Shown here: piece after piece, positions 33,954 to 45,675 of the stretch | How positions within the stretch are numbered: position 1 is the stretch's first letter | Layout of the letters: each line of letters opens with the position of its first letter | Assembly: GCF_030272615.1 (NCBI RefSeq) | Contig: NC_081414.1 | Location: forward strand, 269,001 to 333,000 | Reading direction: 5' to 3' | From: Cryptomeria japonica | Lineage: Eukaryota > Streptophyta > Pinopsida > Cupressales > Cupressaceae | DNA: 64,000 bases | Program-made: the position numbers and the translations under genes | Notes under the pieces: model-generated | The model's input: the letters and a program-made list of their open reading frames with translations, nothing else | Databases searched by the model: none | Told to the model about the DNA's origin: nothing

Positions 33954-36900
33954 ATGTCAGACAATATCAACGAACAACAAAATAAGGAGACAATTGCTAG
34001 ATTGTGGTCTAACTTGAAAAGAAAAGGTGATGGAAAATGTTATTGTCTGTGCAAAATTTGTAAGGGGTTAAAGACTAGAAGACTTCTAATCAAAATAGCG
34101 AAGAAACATTGTAGGTTGCATGGTCACATTGAAGGTGGACATGATTATCATCCATTGGTAATTTTTTCATTATATCGTGGCGATAATTTATATACATAAT
34201 AAATCACGTGATGATGAGATCATGATCACGGTTTATTTGTTCCTATCAATTTTATATAGGTCGAGCACCCCGAAGCACATGGTATGGATCAACACAACCC
34301 TGAGAATATGGTTTTCAAAGTGGACGAACATGGAGGTGTGAATATCGAAGCTGAAGATAATGATCCCATGGAAGATGACGATCATGAGCCAGAAAACACA
34401 ATTGAAGATGATGGTACAAATACATTGATCCATGACTCATTTAGTACTCGTGCAGCTAATCATGATGATGAAGATGACCTTGATGTTGTTCATGATGCCC
34501 CTCTACTCGAGAAGGCATCTGAGGCCCTTTACGAAGGCTCACAGGCAACTCTTCTCTCCGCTGTATTGTTGTTGGTGAACTTGAAGTTTATGAATGGTTT
34601 ATCCAACATAACAATGTCACATATGTTAAGGTATGTCATATATGTCATAATAAACTATGAATCATGTTGTACCATTAATATTCTTTATTATAACAAATTA
34701 TATTTTTTCGCTGTAGATTGATAGGTGAGTTTTTGTTACCACAATCAAATATTCTACCTCGCTCATACCGAGAATTATCTGCCGTTATGAAAGATATTGG
34801 AATGGAGTATCAAGCAATATATGCTTGTCCCAATGATCATATTATATATCACAAACAACATGAATTTCGAACTGAATTCCCTAAATATCATATCAGTAGA
34901 TATCGAATAGATCAAATAACAAAAAGGGTTCCTCGCAAGGTTCTTTGCTATATTCCCATTATTCCATGTATGCAACGATTATTCAAGTGCACTAGCTTGG
35001 CACAATTTATGGATTACCATGCACGCAATAGAAGTCAAGATGACATTATTTGAATGCCTGCAAATGGTTCAACATTTATGGACATAGAGGAAAAGTGGTC
35101 ACACTTTAAAGAAGAACCTCGTAATCTCAGGCTTTCATTGGCAGCAAACGGTGTCAATCCATTTGGAGAGATGAGATCTGTTTACTCAATGTGGCCTGTT
35201 TTTGTTATCAACAATAACATTCCTCCATGGATGTCAATAAAGAGGGAGCACATAATGTTGGCAATGATTGTTCCAGGTATTTTATCATTTAAATATAGTC
35301 ATCTAAATTTAATTATAAATATTGCAGTAAAATGGTCATAATAATTATGTAATGTTTTTGTTCATTCGATTAGGTAAGTACCAAGTTAAAGATATGAATG
35401 TATATATCGAGCCTCTTATCGACGAGTTGTTGGAGTTATGGAATGGTGTCACTATGTATGACATCTCTAGACCAATAGGACAAAGACAATTTCAATTCGA
35501 TGCGATGCTTCTATGGACAATACACAACGCCCCGGGGCTAACACATTTTTGTGGTATGTTATAGTGTTTAAGTTGTGCATGAACATTATAATTCAAAAAA
35601 TTATCATATTTAATCCAATTATACATTATCTTGTAGGTCTTCAAACAAAGGGAAAATTTGCATGTCCTGTTTGTGGTCCAAAGATGAAATCTCGTCATTC
35701 AAAAGTTTAGGAAAGCAGGTGTTTGATGAGTATAGGCACTTTCTCCACAAAAATCATAAGCATCGAAATACTGAAAAACATCTTTTCAATGGGAAAGAAG
35801 AGAATACATCAAAGCCACGAAGAATGACACCTCACCTGTGGAAGTTGGAATATAATAGAATTAATCATCAAGGTAATGTCATTCCATCTATTGGTTTGTC
35901 ATAAAACATCTTTTCTATTTTGTTTTGTTTACTGATGATGTGATTGATGATCCTGAAGGTCGTGAAGGTATAAATGACCACCTTCCTAAGGGAATAAAAA
36001 GTTATCCCCGACAATTTAGTAGGTTGCCCTACTACGAGCAATTACAAATTGTTCATTTGTTTGATAGTATGCATATTGGAAAGAATATAACAGAGACAAT
36101 ATGGAAAATATTGGATGGAAGACGTGACAAAGAAAAAATTGTCAAAATATGTAGTGACATTCAGGATTCCAATCATGCAATGATAAATGTCATTCAATCA
36201 AATAGCCATGGAGACCAGATTAATATAAGTGAGCTTCCTTGGTTATTAACAGACCAACAAAGCAATGCTATAAAAGAAGTCAAACGAAAAATTCGATTTC
36301 CCACAGGATTTGCTACGAACATAAACAATCTCATATCAAAGAAAAGTGAATTTGGGCCAGGGATGAAAACGCATGATTGACATACCTTCATTAAGGTAAT
36401 TCATGTTCTTGTGTTTTTAGTATGTATTTAAGTATTGCGCGTACGTGTACTTTTCATTATGTTACAAAAAAATGAAAAGATAATTTTATAATTGTTGCAG
36501 TACGTTCTACCTCTATCTCTCCTAGACGACTTCGACAATAATGTCAAGCAAGTCATATATGATCTTAGAAAATACATGAGGTAAGTAGTGATATTTGTTT
36601 AGTTTGTTGTATAGATATTATATTTGCGATTTGTTTTACTTGTTATGTAATATATTTTTTTGCGTCTTGAATACCTTGTAGGTGGTTGTCATGTAAAGAA
36701 ATCCATAAAGACGATATAAAATATTGGAAGAGAAAAATTCCTCATTTAATGTGTGAAATGCAAAAGTGTCTACCTCCAACTTTTTTCAATGCACAAGAAC
36801 ACTACCTCATACACCAAGTTGAGGAGATTGAATTGCGTGGACCTGTACACACTAGGTCAATGTGGATGGTTGAGAGGCACTTGAAATTTTTGAAGGCTTT

Positions 36901-37041
36901 GGTTCGACAAAGAGTACATCCTGAGGGTTCTATGGTGGAGGGATATATGGTATACCAGACTATGGTGTACATTTCTGAATATCTTCGTAAGTTTGCAGCA
37001 AAAATCCACGTGGATCGCATTTGGGATCCCAACACCATTTA
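33954..37041 (+). pseudogene. CACTA (En/Spm) TNP2-type transposase, intron-containing, broken
   Basis: Exons follow each other with good splice sites: start MSDNINEQQ at the ATG 33957, donor near 34157, acceptor TTATATAG at ~34260, donor at 34632, acceptor at ~34716, donor at 35278, acceptor at ~35374, and so on. Readable parts are the N-terminal Cys/His region (CYCLCKICKG), YQAIYACPNDHIIYHK, the Transposase_21 core (FMDIEEKWSHFKEEPRNLRL, NGVNPFGEMRSVYSMWPVF), FACPVCGPKMKSRH, and DUF4218 (MQKCLPPTFFNAQEHYLIHQ, VERHLKFLKALVRQRVHPEG). A frameshift at ~35700 and a TGA at 36378-36380 inactivate it. The enzyme family excises and inserts CACTA transposons. Confidence 0.85.
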
Positions 37042-37079
37042 AAAATTCGAAGGGGAGTACTTGACGGGGAAAGGTAGAT

Positions 37080-38156
37080 TGAGGAAAGTGAGAGGTAATT
37101 ATAAGATGTTATTGTATTTAATTAATTCTTAATCTTCAAAATAAATCGATTGTAAGACTTCTATTTATTTTTTGTACAGTTGGTCGAGAGTGGGATGCAC
37201 TGCATTTGTATATTGCAAACAATCTTGATTGGATGACGTTATGGATTGAACGTTGCCAACATTCTGGACGCACGTTAACATGGGAAGGTGTGGCTTCATT
37301 GGTTAAAGAAGCACATCGTAATGGAGATTCCAATGTTACGCAAAGGGAAATTGATTTAGCATATGGTTTAAGAGATAAACAGGTACGTATAAATTTATTA
37401 ATCACCCATATGTTTATCAACTCACAGTGCAATAAATTTTACATGTTTGACATATTGCAGGTCAAACACCACAACGCTATGTGCTGCAATGGTCATAAAT
37501 TTCGCATAAAAAAGTTGGATGACACGAAGAAAACTTGTGATTCTGGCATCACTGCAGTCTTTGAGGTGACAAATATTTCATCGAGAAATGACATTCATCC
37601 TCAACATTCTCAAAATTGATACTATGGCATTTTGGATGATATACTTGAGTGTGACTTTAATTCCTTCAAATTAGTTTTGTTCGTCATCAAATGCTACAGG
37701 CTACGATTGAATAAAAATGATCCTAATAGAACTGTTATTGAACATAATAATGGTTTTATAATGCTAAATACAAGGTCATTTGAACCAGTTGGGGATGAGC
37801 CCTATGTTCTTCCAAGCCAATGTGAGCAAGTATTTTACCCAGAGGTTCCACATAAACCGGGTTGGTCATTTGTTGTTAGACATGATCGAAGAGGAAGGCC
37901 GATAAAGTATAATGTGATGGAAGAAGAAGATGCTGAAGAAGTAGAAGATGAAGTGGATGATGATCACGATCGACAGTTTCTCAATGACGATGAAGAAGAA
38001 GAAGAAGAAGAAGAAGATGATGATGATGATGATGATGATGGTGATGGTGGTGATGGTGATGGTGATGATGATGGCGAAGATGTTGATGATGATGATGATG
38101 ACGACAACGATGATGATGATGATGATGATGTTGGCGATTGTTTATTACCTATGTGA
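37080..38156 (+). pseudogene. CACTA transposase C-terminal DUF4216 part with acidic tail
   Basis: It continues the transposase on the same strand through spliced exons (acceptor TTTTGTACAG at ~37180, donor after GLRDKQ at 37381, acceptor at ~37460). SRNDIHPQHSQN is followed by a TGA at 37617-37619 and then YYGILDDILECDFNSFKLVLF and FIMLNTRSFEPVGDEPYVLP, which is DUF4216. It ends in a long Glu then Asp run encoded by GAA/GAT repeats. The nonsense codon inside DUF4216 supports loss of function. Confidence 0.8.
37996..38140. repeat. (GAA)n/(GAT)n trinucleotide tract
   Basis: A run of GAA repeats passes into an imperfect GAT/GGT run of over 100 bp. It codes for the acidic tail of the DUF4216 frame. 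Slippage is expected here. Confidence 0.9.
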
Positions 38157-38609
38157 TGCATGGTGATTTATGATACATATGTGATGGATTACATGTTTAT
38201 GATGACACATGATATGTGATGCTAATCGTGATGCTCAATTACATATATGATGACACGTCATGTGATGCTTCTGATGCTTATGATAGTATGTATTTATTGT
38301 TTATCAACATACAAATGTAGTAATGCTTATGATGCTCAATTGATGGTGTTGATTTTAGGTATAGTCCCTGTGGGATGTTGTCACCCTTGGTGGGAATAGG
38401 TCGTTGACTATAGACATTGTCAACCATTTAGTTGAGGATCCTGCATAGTCTACATAAAGTAAAGGTAAGGAATTAAAAAATTTACAATGATTTTGATGAC
38501 ATCATCTTTTTATTATTTAATACTCTTTTTATCTACAAAGTTCAAGTTGTTCATGTTGTGTACTATGTAATTTCGCTAACGTTTTTTATACTTTTTCTTC
38601 ACAGGCTGA

Positions 38610-39622
38610 CATGGATTCATCACATATCGCAAACAGAGATGTAGCTTGCGACACTTCTACCGAGCAGGTAAACCTCATTGTAATTGTACAAATTAGATAA
38701 AAGCAAACTGTTACATTATTATGTTCTTTTTTTTAGTGATTTATACTAATTTTATAATTGTTAATGATATTATTGACACAGACGAATGTTCGGGGAAAGG
38801 GAAAGGGAATTGTAGTACCTGAGCACCTTTCTATGGATGTGGAATCATTAGGGTTAAGCAATGATGACCTTGAAGATCCCACAGACCTTGTGAAATTCTT
38901 TAAAATGCCTCTTATAAAAATTAGAAAAGAGATTGTTGCTTTGGCAACCGTGCATCCTACCATTGATGAGATACGACAAAGGGTGGAATTATTATTTAAG
39001 ACAACAGAAAACTTGCAAGTAAGCAGTAATGAAAGCTTTAATTATAACAAAAGTTCAATAATGGTTTATATTTTATTATTTTATGTCATTAACTAAAATA
39101 TGTACGTATTGTTTTTACAACAATTTATCTGCCCTCATGAAAGTCGTTCCCATGATCAGGGTGTTGCAGGATCTTCAGGTGATGATGATTTTCTTGTATT
39201 ATCACTTGCTTGGCTTATCACTCTGAGTACCCAAAACACATCATACTTGATACCATCAATTTTCAAAATAAAGGTTCATTCTTGTTTACAATTCTTGCAC
39301 TTTTCATATATTTAATGTTTGATATATTTAATGTATTATTCTTTAGTTGTTGTCAATGTTACTGTGCAAATGCCGCCACCGCCTCATCAGAGGTCACCCT
39401 CACCTGTATTGCCGACTGCAATGTCGGCAACACGTAGCATGCAGACATCCTCTAGTGCACGTCATATTGGCCCGCCCATTGTTGGTAGATCCCTCTTTTT
39501 CTCTATCTTCTGTCATGTGTTTATTTCCCTTCAAGCGTTCTTTTTTGAATTCTAATGCTATTTCATAGTGGATTCATTTTTTGCAGGAGGAGATGCACAT
39601 GAGGATGTTACAGAGGCGACTA
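38610..39622 (+). pseudogene. CACTA second gene (TNPA-like), 5' part
   Basis: Exon-like pieces are MDSSHIANRDVACDTSTEQ (donor GTAAAC at 38670), TNVRGKGKGIVVPEHLSMDV to LFKTTENLQ (38782-39018, donor GTAAGC), and further pieces to GDAHEDVTEATTA at 39622. There the frame is cut by element E2. It resumes at 54521, and the target duplication CTGCT at the two edges shows the halves were contiguous. In En/Spm the second product binds subterminal repeats and works with the transposase. Confidence 0.65.
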
Positions 39623-39627
39623 CTGCT

Positions 39628-40402
39628 TGTATATGGTGAAAATGGATAACAATAATAACAATATTGAAAGGCTAAATGAATTCAACCACAAAACCCTAGC
39701 CTAACAACAACAAAGATCCACCATAATATATGAAGATTACCTAAGACAATGCAAATCAAATGAAATCACAAAGATTATACCATCACATGTCCAATAGGGT
39801 TTTGATCTTCATTCTTCCTATCTCCATTGATCTTGCTTGATATATTTGCTCTCAGATTTTATGTGCACAAGAGCTCAACAAAGAACAGAATGTGGTTGCA
39901 AGTAGGATCGTAGTGTAGTCAATTGATCAAGTCATTAGGTCATTAGTCATTAGGGTTTGATAATGAAGGAAGCATCTCCTTATATAGAAGACACTATATG
40001 AAATGGAGGGATAAGATTGAGAGGTGTAAAAGGAGGTCGGCTATGATTAGAGGGTAGGTAAAAGAAATAATAAAATAATGAAAGGGGTTGGTAGTGTATG
40101 AATTAAGAGATGAATGACGTGTCATGGGTAGAAAAGGTTAATGAATTAATTAAATAAATAAAGATTTATTTAATTAATAGAAGAAGTGGGATCAATTAAA
40201 TAAATAAGAAAATTTATTTAATATAGGAAAAGGATAATTTAAATAAATAAATGTATTTATTTAAATGAGAAATAAGGCTAGAAGAGGATAAATGAATTAA
40301 TTAAATAAATAAAGATTTATTTAATTAATAGAAGAATTAAGCTTAGATAATTAAATAAATAAATATTTATTTAATTAGACATGACAATTTTGGGTGTCTA
40401 CA
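39628..40402 (-). repeat. E2 3' LTR (left copy)
   Basis: 775 bp on the minus strand, TGTAGACACCC...CATATACA. It differs from the right copy (53738-54515) at about nine positions by eye (~1%), so E2 inserted fairly recently. A purine-rich tract (minus strand, 40403-40420, AAAGAGGGGCAAAA) lies next to it, as expected before a 3' LTR. It holds five AT-rich palindromes. Confidence 0.9.
40143..40377. repeat. Five AT-rich palindromes in E2 LTR
   Basis: Units at ~40143-40178, 40193-40224, 40234-40266, 40294-40328 and 40347-40377 each have the form TTAAATAAATA...TATTTATTTAA around a short loop. The third unit has different arms (TTTAAATAAATAAAT) that remain matched. The same five occur in the right LTR (54254-54488). 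Confidence 0.8.
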
Positions 40403-40640
40403 TTTTGCCCCTCTTTGAGACAATGCGGCTTGTCGCGTTGTTTCAAAGAAGATAAGATGAACTGATACAAATTTGACCCAAGATGGGAATGATATGCCCC
40501 CTTGAGAGATTGGATGAAAATGTCTGAAAAGATTGCAGACAATCTCTTGATAAGAAAGAGAGGCTAGAATGGACTGACCGGATAAAGTGACAGAGTCACG
40601 GGATAATGAAGACTGACTTGGGAAACGAGGGCTAGGGCAG

Positions 40641-40740
40641 TCTATAAAATAGACCACAAGGGAAATACATCCTCATTGTCATCTACACATCCACGAGAGC
40701 AGATTGCAGAGCGAAAATAGAGCAGCATCAGTCAGCAACG
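40641..40740 (+). promoter_or_regulatory. Candidate promoter/leader of antisense PMD gene
   Basis: TCTATAAAATAG at 40641-40652 is a strong TATA box on the plus strand, ~90 bp before the PMD ATG at 40741. The DNA between is C/A-rich (CATCTACACATCCACGAGAG), as in plant 5' leaders. It lies just inside the 3' LTR of E2 and points against the element's own transcription. Confidence 0.6.
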
Positions 40741-40919
40741 ATGGCCTTCATTCATAGATTCGACCACGTTCGTCGATTTCAGAGGCCAGCAGAGGCAGGA
40801 GAGCCGGTAAGTACCGCCAAACCTTTTCGTACTTTGACGCATTTAATTTTTGTCATTAATGCATGCTAGATAGGGTCATAAATGCACTTAGACTAGGGTC
40901 CAAAAAGCGTCAAAAAATG

Positions 40920-41160
40920 TCCAAGCGCATCTGCATTGGTGCCAGGCGCGTCTACGTTTGAACCCGTGTCTGTGTTAAATGCGGTCGCGTTTGTGAAGTG
41001 CAGGCGCGTTTGTGCCAAGAAGGCACGTCTGTGTCACGCAGGCGTGTCTATGCAGAGCATAGGCACGTCTATGTCAATCAGGCATGTTTGTGTTTTTCAA
41101 GCGTGTCTGTGCAGTCTGTAAGCGCGTTTATGTCAAGTAAGTGCGTTTGTGCTAAGTTTT
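40920..41160 (+). repeat. GCGTCTGTG word array in PMD intron
   Basis: About twelve copies of GCGCGTCTGTGT-like words (e.g. GGCGCGTTTGTGCC, GGCACGTCTGTGTC, AAGCGTGTCTGTGC), spaced ~18-22 bp, in the plus (PMD sense) direction. The complementary word array occurs in the E2 leader at 51940-52140 and 53350-53620. Confidence 0.8.
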
Positions 41161-41269
41161 TGTCTTCTAGGTCAAATCGGCAGTTCTATGATGAACATAC
41201 GTTGTCAATTGGATAAGCTGATGAGAGGATACACTCAAGCAGGTCCTCTAGGAAGACTAGGATAGATCA

Positions 41270-41560
41270 AGGCACTTTGTGATGAACATGGAGTACTAAA
41301 ATATGAGCAGCACTTTGTGATGAACAGGGAGTGCAAATGTGAGTAACACTTTGTGATGAACAGGGAGTGTCACACACGTAGTACTTTGTGATGAACAGGG
41401 AGTACCACTAGGATAAATAGCAACACTTTGTGATGAACAGTGAGTGTCACTAGGATAGATAGCAACACTTTGTGATGAACACTGAGTGTCACTAGGATAG
41501 AATGCCCTATGCATTTGGATAAAAAAGTAGCATTTTGTGATAAACAATGAATGCCACGAT
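41270..41560 (+). repeat. ~40-bp tandem repeat in PMD intron
   Basis: Seven units begin with CACTTTGTGATGAACAGGGAG, followed by a variable ~20-bp part (TGTCACTAGGATAGATAGCA in the middle units). They are most alike in the centre and diverged at both ends, the usual pattern of unequal exchange. Confidence 0.85.
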
Positions 41561-42187
41561 GACTGACATGAGTGATTTGCTTGACTGCAGGAGTATTTGC
41601 CGATGCTGGAGTCACGGGAGAGATTCCCGTCGACTCAGAGGTTGCGACCTGAATTGACAGCCGAGGAGCGAGCTGCGATCGAGGAGATGGGACTGAGACA
41701 TGTTCTATATGTGCCCGAGTTTCGGACGAACATGGGTTTGTTGACTGCATTAGTTGAGAGATGGTACTCTGAGACGTGCACGTTCCATTTGCCGATGGGT
41801 GAGATGACAGTCACCCTTGAGGATGTATATAGGATACTGAGGATACCGATCAATGGGGAGCTGATCCCATACGATCGAGATGGAGACAGGGAGGCCCTGA
41901 GACGAGTATTCTAGGACCCAGGACTGGAGATGAGGGCAGGACATGTGGCGTGGGACACCGTGATAGCCACAGGATTAGCATTACCAGCAGTAGTAGGAGG
42001 AGCGATCAGTGGGTTCCTGTGTCCAGATAGGGCAACACGAGGGTTGGCTGCGAGATCGGGGAGGAGAAGGATGAGACAACTAGGCTCAGGAGACAGAGGG
42101 GACAGGAGAGATGATCTTGGGACGGGTCCTTCTAGGGCTCAGACTCCGTTGAGGCCAGCCGGCTCTGAGCGAGGGAGTTCTTCATAG

Positions 42188-43923
42188 CCGTAGAGGGCTC
42201 CCTATGTATCAGTATTGTACCATTTTTGTATGATGATGTAGACACCTGCGGGTGATTGTAGCCATATGATTTTGACATCATTGTATCATGACACTTTTAT
42301 GATTATATATATGAGATGATTCATTTTTGTGGAAGCTATATGCATGCGTACCTATGTGATGTATGTTTCTATGTGATGTATGTTTTATGCTATGGATGCA
42401 AATATGTATATGATGCAATGTTTTTGTTCTTTTATGTTTTAAAATGTTATGCCAATGCAAATGTGAATGTATGAAATGCAAATGAATATGATAATGCAAA
42501 TGTAAATTGTGCTAACATGTGTTGTGTGCAGGATGTGATGCAGTTGTGATATCTATATGTATGTATGAAATGCTTATATGTGGTAATGCAGGTGCAACTA
42601 CATGAAATGCAAATGTTTTTGGTGTGTCCTTATACTCAGTCATGTGGTAGCAGGCTACACGGACTCGAGAAGGATGATGGAAGTCAATCAAGAAAGGGGG
42701 ATGGAAGACAGAAGATATGAAAGTGAAAAAGCTTCTTGTGCGTTATCATCATTGAGCTTTATTATGGCAAGTAGGTTATGACAATCGAGGCATATGTTCA
42801 ACCCAGAAAGTCATTGTACCTGTTTGCATGGAGATAAGATAGTCACAAACAAGGAATGCCCCAGTTTACACTAGACTCACAGTGTCCTCATATCTTTGGA
42901 CAAGTCATAGCATTACTAAGAGACAATCCACAGACAACAAATACAAATAGGTGACGATACCCCATCCTCGCCTTTCTAGTCAAAGACATCCTGGAGATAG
43001 AATCTCTAGTCAAAGACATCCCGGAAAAGCTAAAAGACATGTCACCAAAAGATAAAATCAAAAGAAAACCAAGACTCGACACCAACATCCACTGTAGTCC
43101 TCAAGTTTAATGTCTCTTGTCACTTGTATAAGTCATGTTTGATTGTGGTCACAATGTTTACTTTCACAAAAAGGATAGATAGCACTGAACCATAATGTTG
43201 TCTGAGTCTGTTGAAAGATTTGATTTGTTGAAGCCCATTGTTGCTGCTGGGTCTCATCTGAAACTGATTGAATCCATGAAACTGATACTTTATTGCGGAG
43301 AAGATGAAACTGTATTGCGGATCTGGCGATGCAAGATGCTGCTTTATTGCGAATTGTGCGCGGATAGACTGAAGAAAGCTGGAAGAAACTGTACTCCTCG
43401 AAACATGTGATGTTCTCAGTTCCACACCCATCACTAGACGTAGGATTTGCCTTAGCCACAGATAGGATCTGATTTATTATGGATGGAAAGGGAGGTTTAT
43501 TATGAATGGCTAACCAATCTTTGGGAGATCAATAACAAGCCATGATGGGAATGGGTAAGTTTATTATGGATGAATAGGTTGTGAGTGTTTGCAAAGTGAA
43601 AGGATGAAAGTGAATCCTAAAGGAGGGAGGAGCAATGTCTCTACGCATGGCGCTGGTGATCCAGTTTTCACCATGGTACTTGCCCAGGGCACCACCGAAG
43701 TGGTTTTCACCGTTGGATGAAATTATTTCTCTTTACTTTTTTCAAATTTTCAATGTTTTTTTGTGTCACAAGGCGCCTGTTTGCCAGGTTTTCACCAAGT
43801 AACGGTTTTTTTGATTTTTTTAATTTTTTTTAATTTTTTTGAAATTTTTAAATATTTTTTTTGTATTTTTTTGAAATTTTTGAATTTTTTTTTTGTATTT
43901 TTAAATTAGGATATTCTGAAGAG
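42188..43923. other. E2 3' non-coding region
   Basis: Between the PMD gene and the integrase end. AT-rich, with ATGTATGTTT/TATGCAAATG-type dinucleotide-rich words (42280-42610) and a T-rich low-complexity tract at 43735-43900. I see no further gene. Confidence 0.5.
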
Positions 43924-45315
43924 CTATGTGTAAAACCTGCGAAGGTGCATGCTGTTGATAGGATCCTCCAAAGGTTCACCTTCTGTAGTTGAGAGCTGAT
44001 ATGCCCCGGATCCATATGCTGCTGTAATGATGTAAAGACCAAGCCAATTTGGTTCGAACTTGCCCTTCTTCTCTCTGTCTTGCTGATTTTTGGGGTTTTC
44101 TCTGAGAACCAAGTCGCCTACCTCAAATGTGCGAGGCTTGACCTTGTGATTGTAGCTGCGACTTATTCGTTGTTGGTAAGCTTTGAGATGATTAAAAGCG
44201 GTTTATCTTTGTTCATCCAGTAGTTCTAGCTCTTGTAAGTGAGAGACCCTATAGTCTTCATCTCTGATGATGTTTTGCAAAGAGACCCGTAAAGAGGGTA
44301 ACTCGACCTCAATAGGCAAGATAGCTTCAACACCATAGACAAGTGAATAGGGTGTAGCTCCTGTAGGTGTGCGGACACTTGTGCGGTAGGCCCAAAGTGC
44401 AGGATTAAGTTGAATATGCTAATTACAACTAGCATCGTCGACTGTCTTCTTTAGGATTTTAAGGATTGTTTTGTTAGACGCCTCAGCTTGGCCATTACCT
44501 TGGGGGTAATATGGTGTGGAGAAACGATAGGAAATATGGAAGCGGTCACAGAGTTCACGAACATCCTGATTTTTGAAGGGACGCCCGTTATCAGTGATAA
44601 TGGAAACAGGAATGTCGTATCGGCAAATGATATAGTTAAGGATGAATGTAGAAATTTGTTTTCCAATGACTTGTGTGAGAGGCACGGCTTCAATCCATTT
44701 TGTAAAATACTCTGTGGCAATGATAATGAATTTGTGATCATTGGAAGAAGGAGGGTGAATCTTGCCTATGAGATCGAGTCCCCATTGACAAAAGGGCCAA
44801 GGAGACGCAAGTGGTTGAAGTTCTTGTGCTAGCGCATGTATGAGGTCTCCATGAATTTGACATTGCTTACATTTCTTGACAAACTGATATGAGTCTTTCT
44901 CCATATTGGGCCAGTAATATCTAGTCCTGATGAGTTTCTTGGCCAAGGTAGGACCACTAGCATGTGGACCACATATCCCTTCATGCACTTCCCGTAACGC
45001 CATCTGAGCTTCGTCGCTTTCTAAACATCTAAGAAGAGTGCCATCTAGACCTCGCCGGTATAGGATATCAGCTAAAATGACATATCGAGAGGATTGGCGA
45101 ATGAAAGTGCGACGTTGGTTATTTGATATATCAAGAGGTAGGGTATTGTCACGTAGGTATGTGAAAACGGAACCATATAACTGGTATTCGGGACCGACAA
45201 TGCATAATGTCTCAGTAGGCATGATCTCATATGAAGGGACCAAAAGGTTATCCACCAAGAACACATAGCGGGTCTCGTTTGGAGGTAGATCAATAAGTGA
45301 AGCAATTGTAGCCAT
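43924..45315 (-). pseudogene. E2 integrase
   Basis: The zinc region (HEGICGPHASGPTLAKKLI ... CKQCQIH) is followed by the core with WGLDLIGKIHPPS (first Asp), SIITDNGRPFKN (second Asp) and YYPQGNGQAEASNKT (Glu), so all three catalytic residues are kept. One nonsense codon follows DDASCN (~44417). The C-terminus PNWLGLYIITAAYGSGAYQL to HLRRFYT is the Tat-type end, with its stop at 43924-43926. It inserts element cDNA. Confidence 0.85.
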
Positions 45316-45675
45316 GGCATCTGTGGCGTGATTCTGCTCTCTTGGTATCTACTCAAAGTCTATCTTTGTGAAGTGTTGTTTCAGATCATCCACCATTTGT
45401 TTATAAGTCATTAATTTCTTATCTTTTGTTTGGTAATCATCAATTGCTTGACGGATGACAAGTTGAGATTCCCCAAAAACACGAAGTTCCTGGATCTTCC
45501 ATTGAACTGCAATTCATAATTCTGTTGTTAATGCCTCATATTCCGCTATATTGTTAGTGCAAGGAAATGATAAGCGGTATGATTTTGGTATAGAATCCCC
45601 TTGAGGAGTTATAAAGAGGATGCCAGCTCCTGCCCCATGCTGTGTGTATGAGCCGTCGAAATACAGTTGCCATGG
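45316..45675 (-). pseudogene. E2 second-type RNase H (between RNase H and integrase)
   Basis: PWQLYFDGSYTQHGAGAGIL and CTNNIAEYEALTTEL give the first Asp and Glu. The third acidic site is FGESQLVI, where GDS is usual (Glu for Asp). The last is NHATDAMATIASL. One stop lies near 45350. Position after the gypsy RNase H is the standard Tat order. Confidence 0.8.

Larger units (their letters stand above)
40741..42187 (+). pseudogene. Plant mobile domain (PMD) gene, antisense in E2, with intron
   Basis: Exon 1 is 40741-40806 (MAFIHRFDHVRRFQRPAEAG), ending CCG|GTAAGT. The intron is 40807-41590, ending GACTGCAG. Exon 2 from 41591 continues in phase with EYLPMLESRE and contains the PMD signature LLTALVERWYSETCTFHLPM and GEMTVTLEDVYRILRIPING. 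A TAG at 41912-41914 interrupts the frame, which then stays open to 42187, ending in a basic Arg/Gly/Asp-rich tail. At ~220 codons it is shorter than usual PMD domains and lacks their C-terminal half. PMD proteins (MAIN/MAIL family) act in plant chromatin silencing and are also carried by transposons. A role in countering silencing would be inference. Confidence 0.75.

Noticed and set aside
37996-38140. Asp-rich protein domain or Ser-rich frame on the minus strand
   Set aside because: Both are translations of a GAA/GAT microsatellite. The plus frame is only the tail of the DUF4216 part and the minus frame is a shadow.
43735-43900. LINE poly(A) tail or SINE end
   Set aside because: A T-rich low-complexity tract within E2 just after the integrase. 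It has no adjacent element body or target duplication.
44488-44832. Plus-strand frame over the integrase
   Set aside because: A shadow of the minus-strand integrase, which has clear catalytic motifs.
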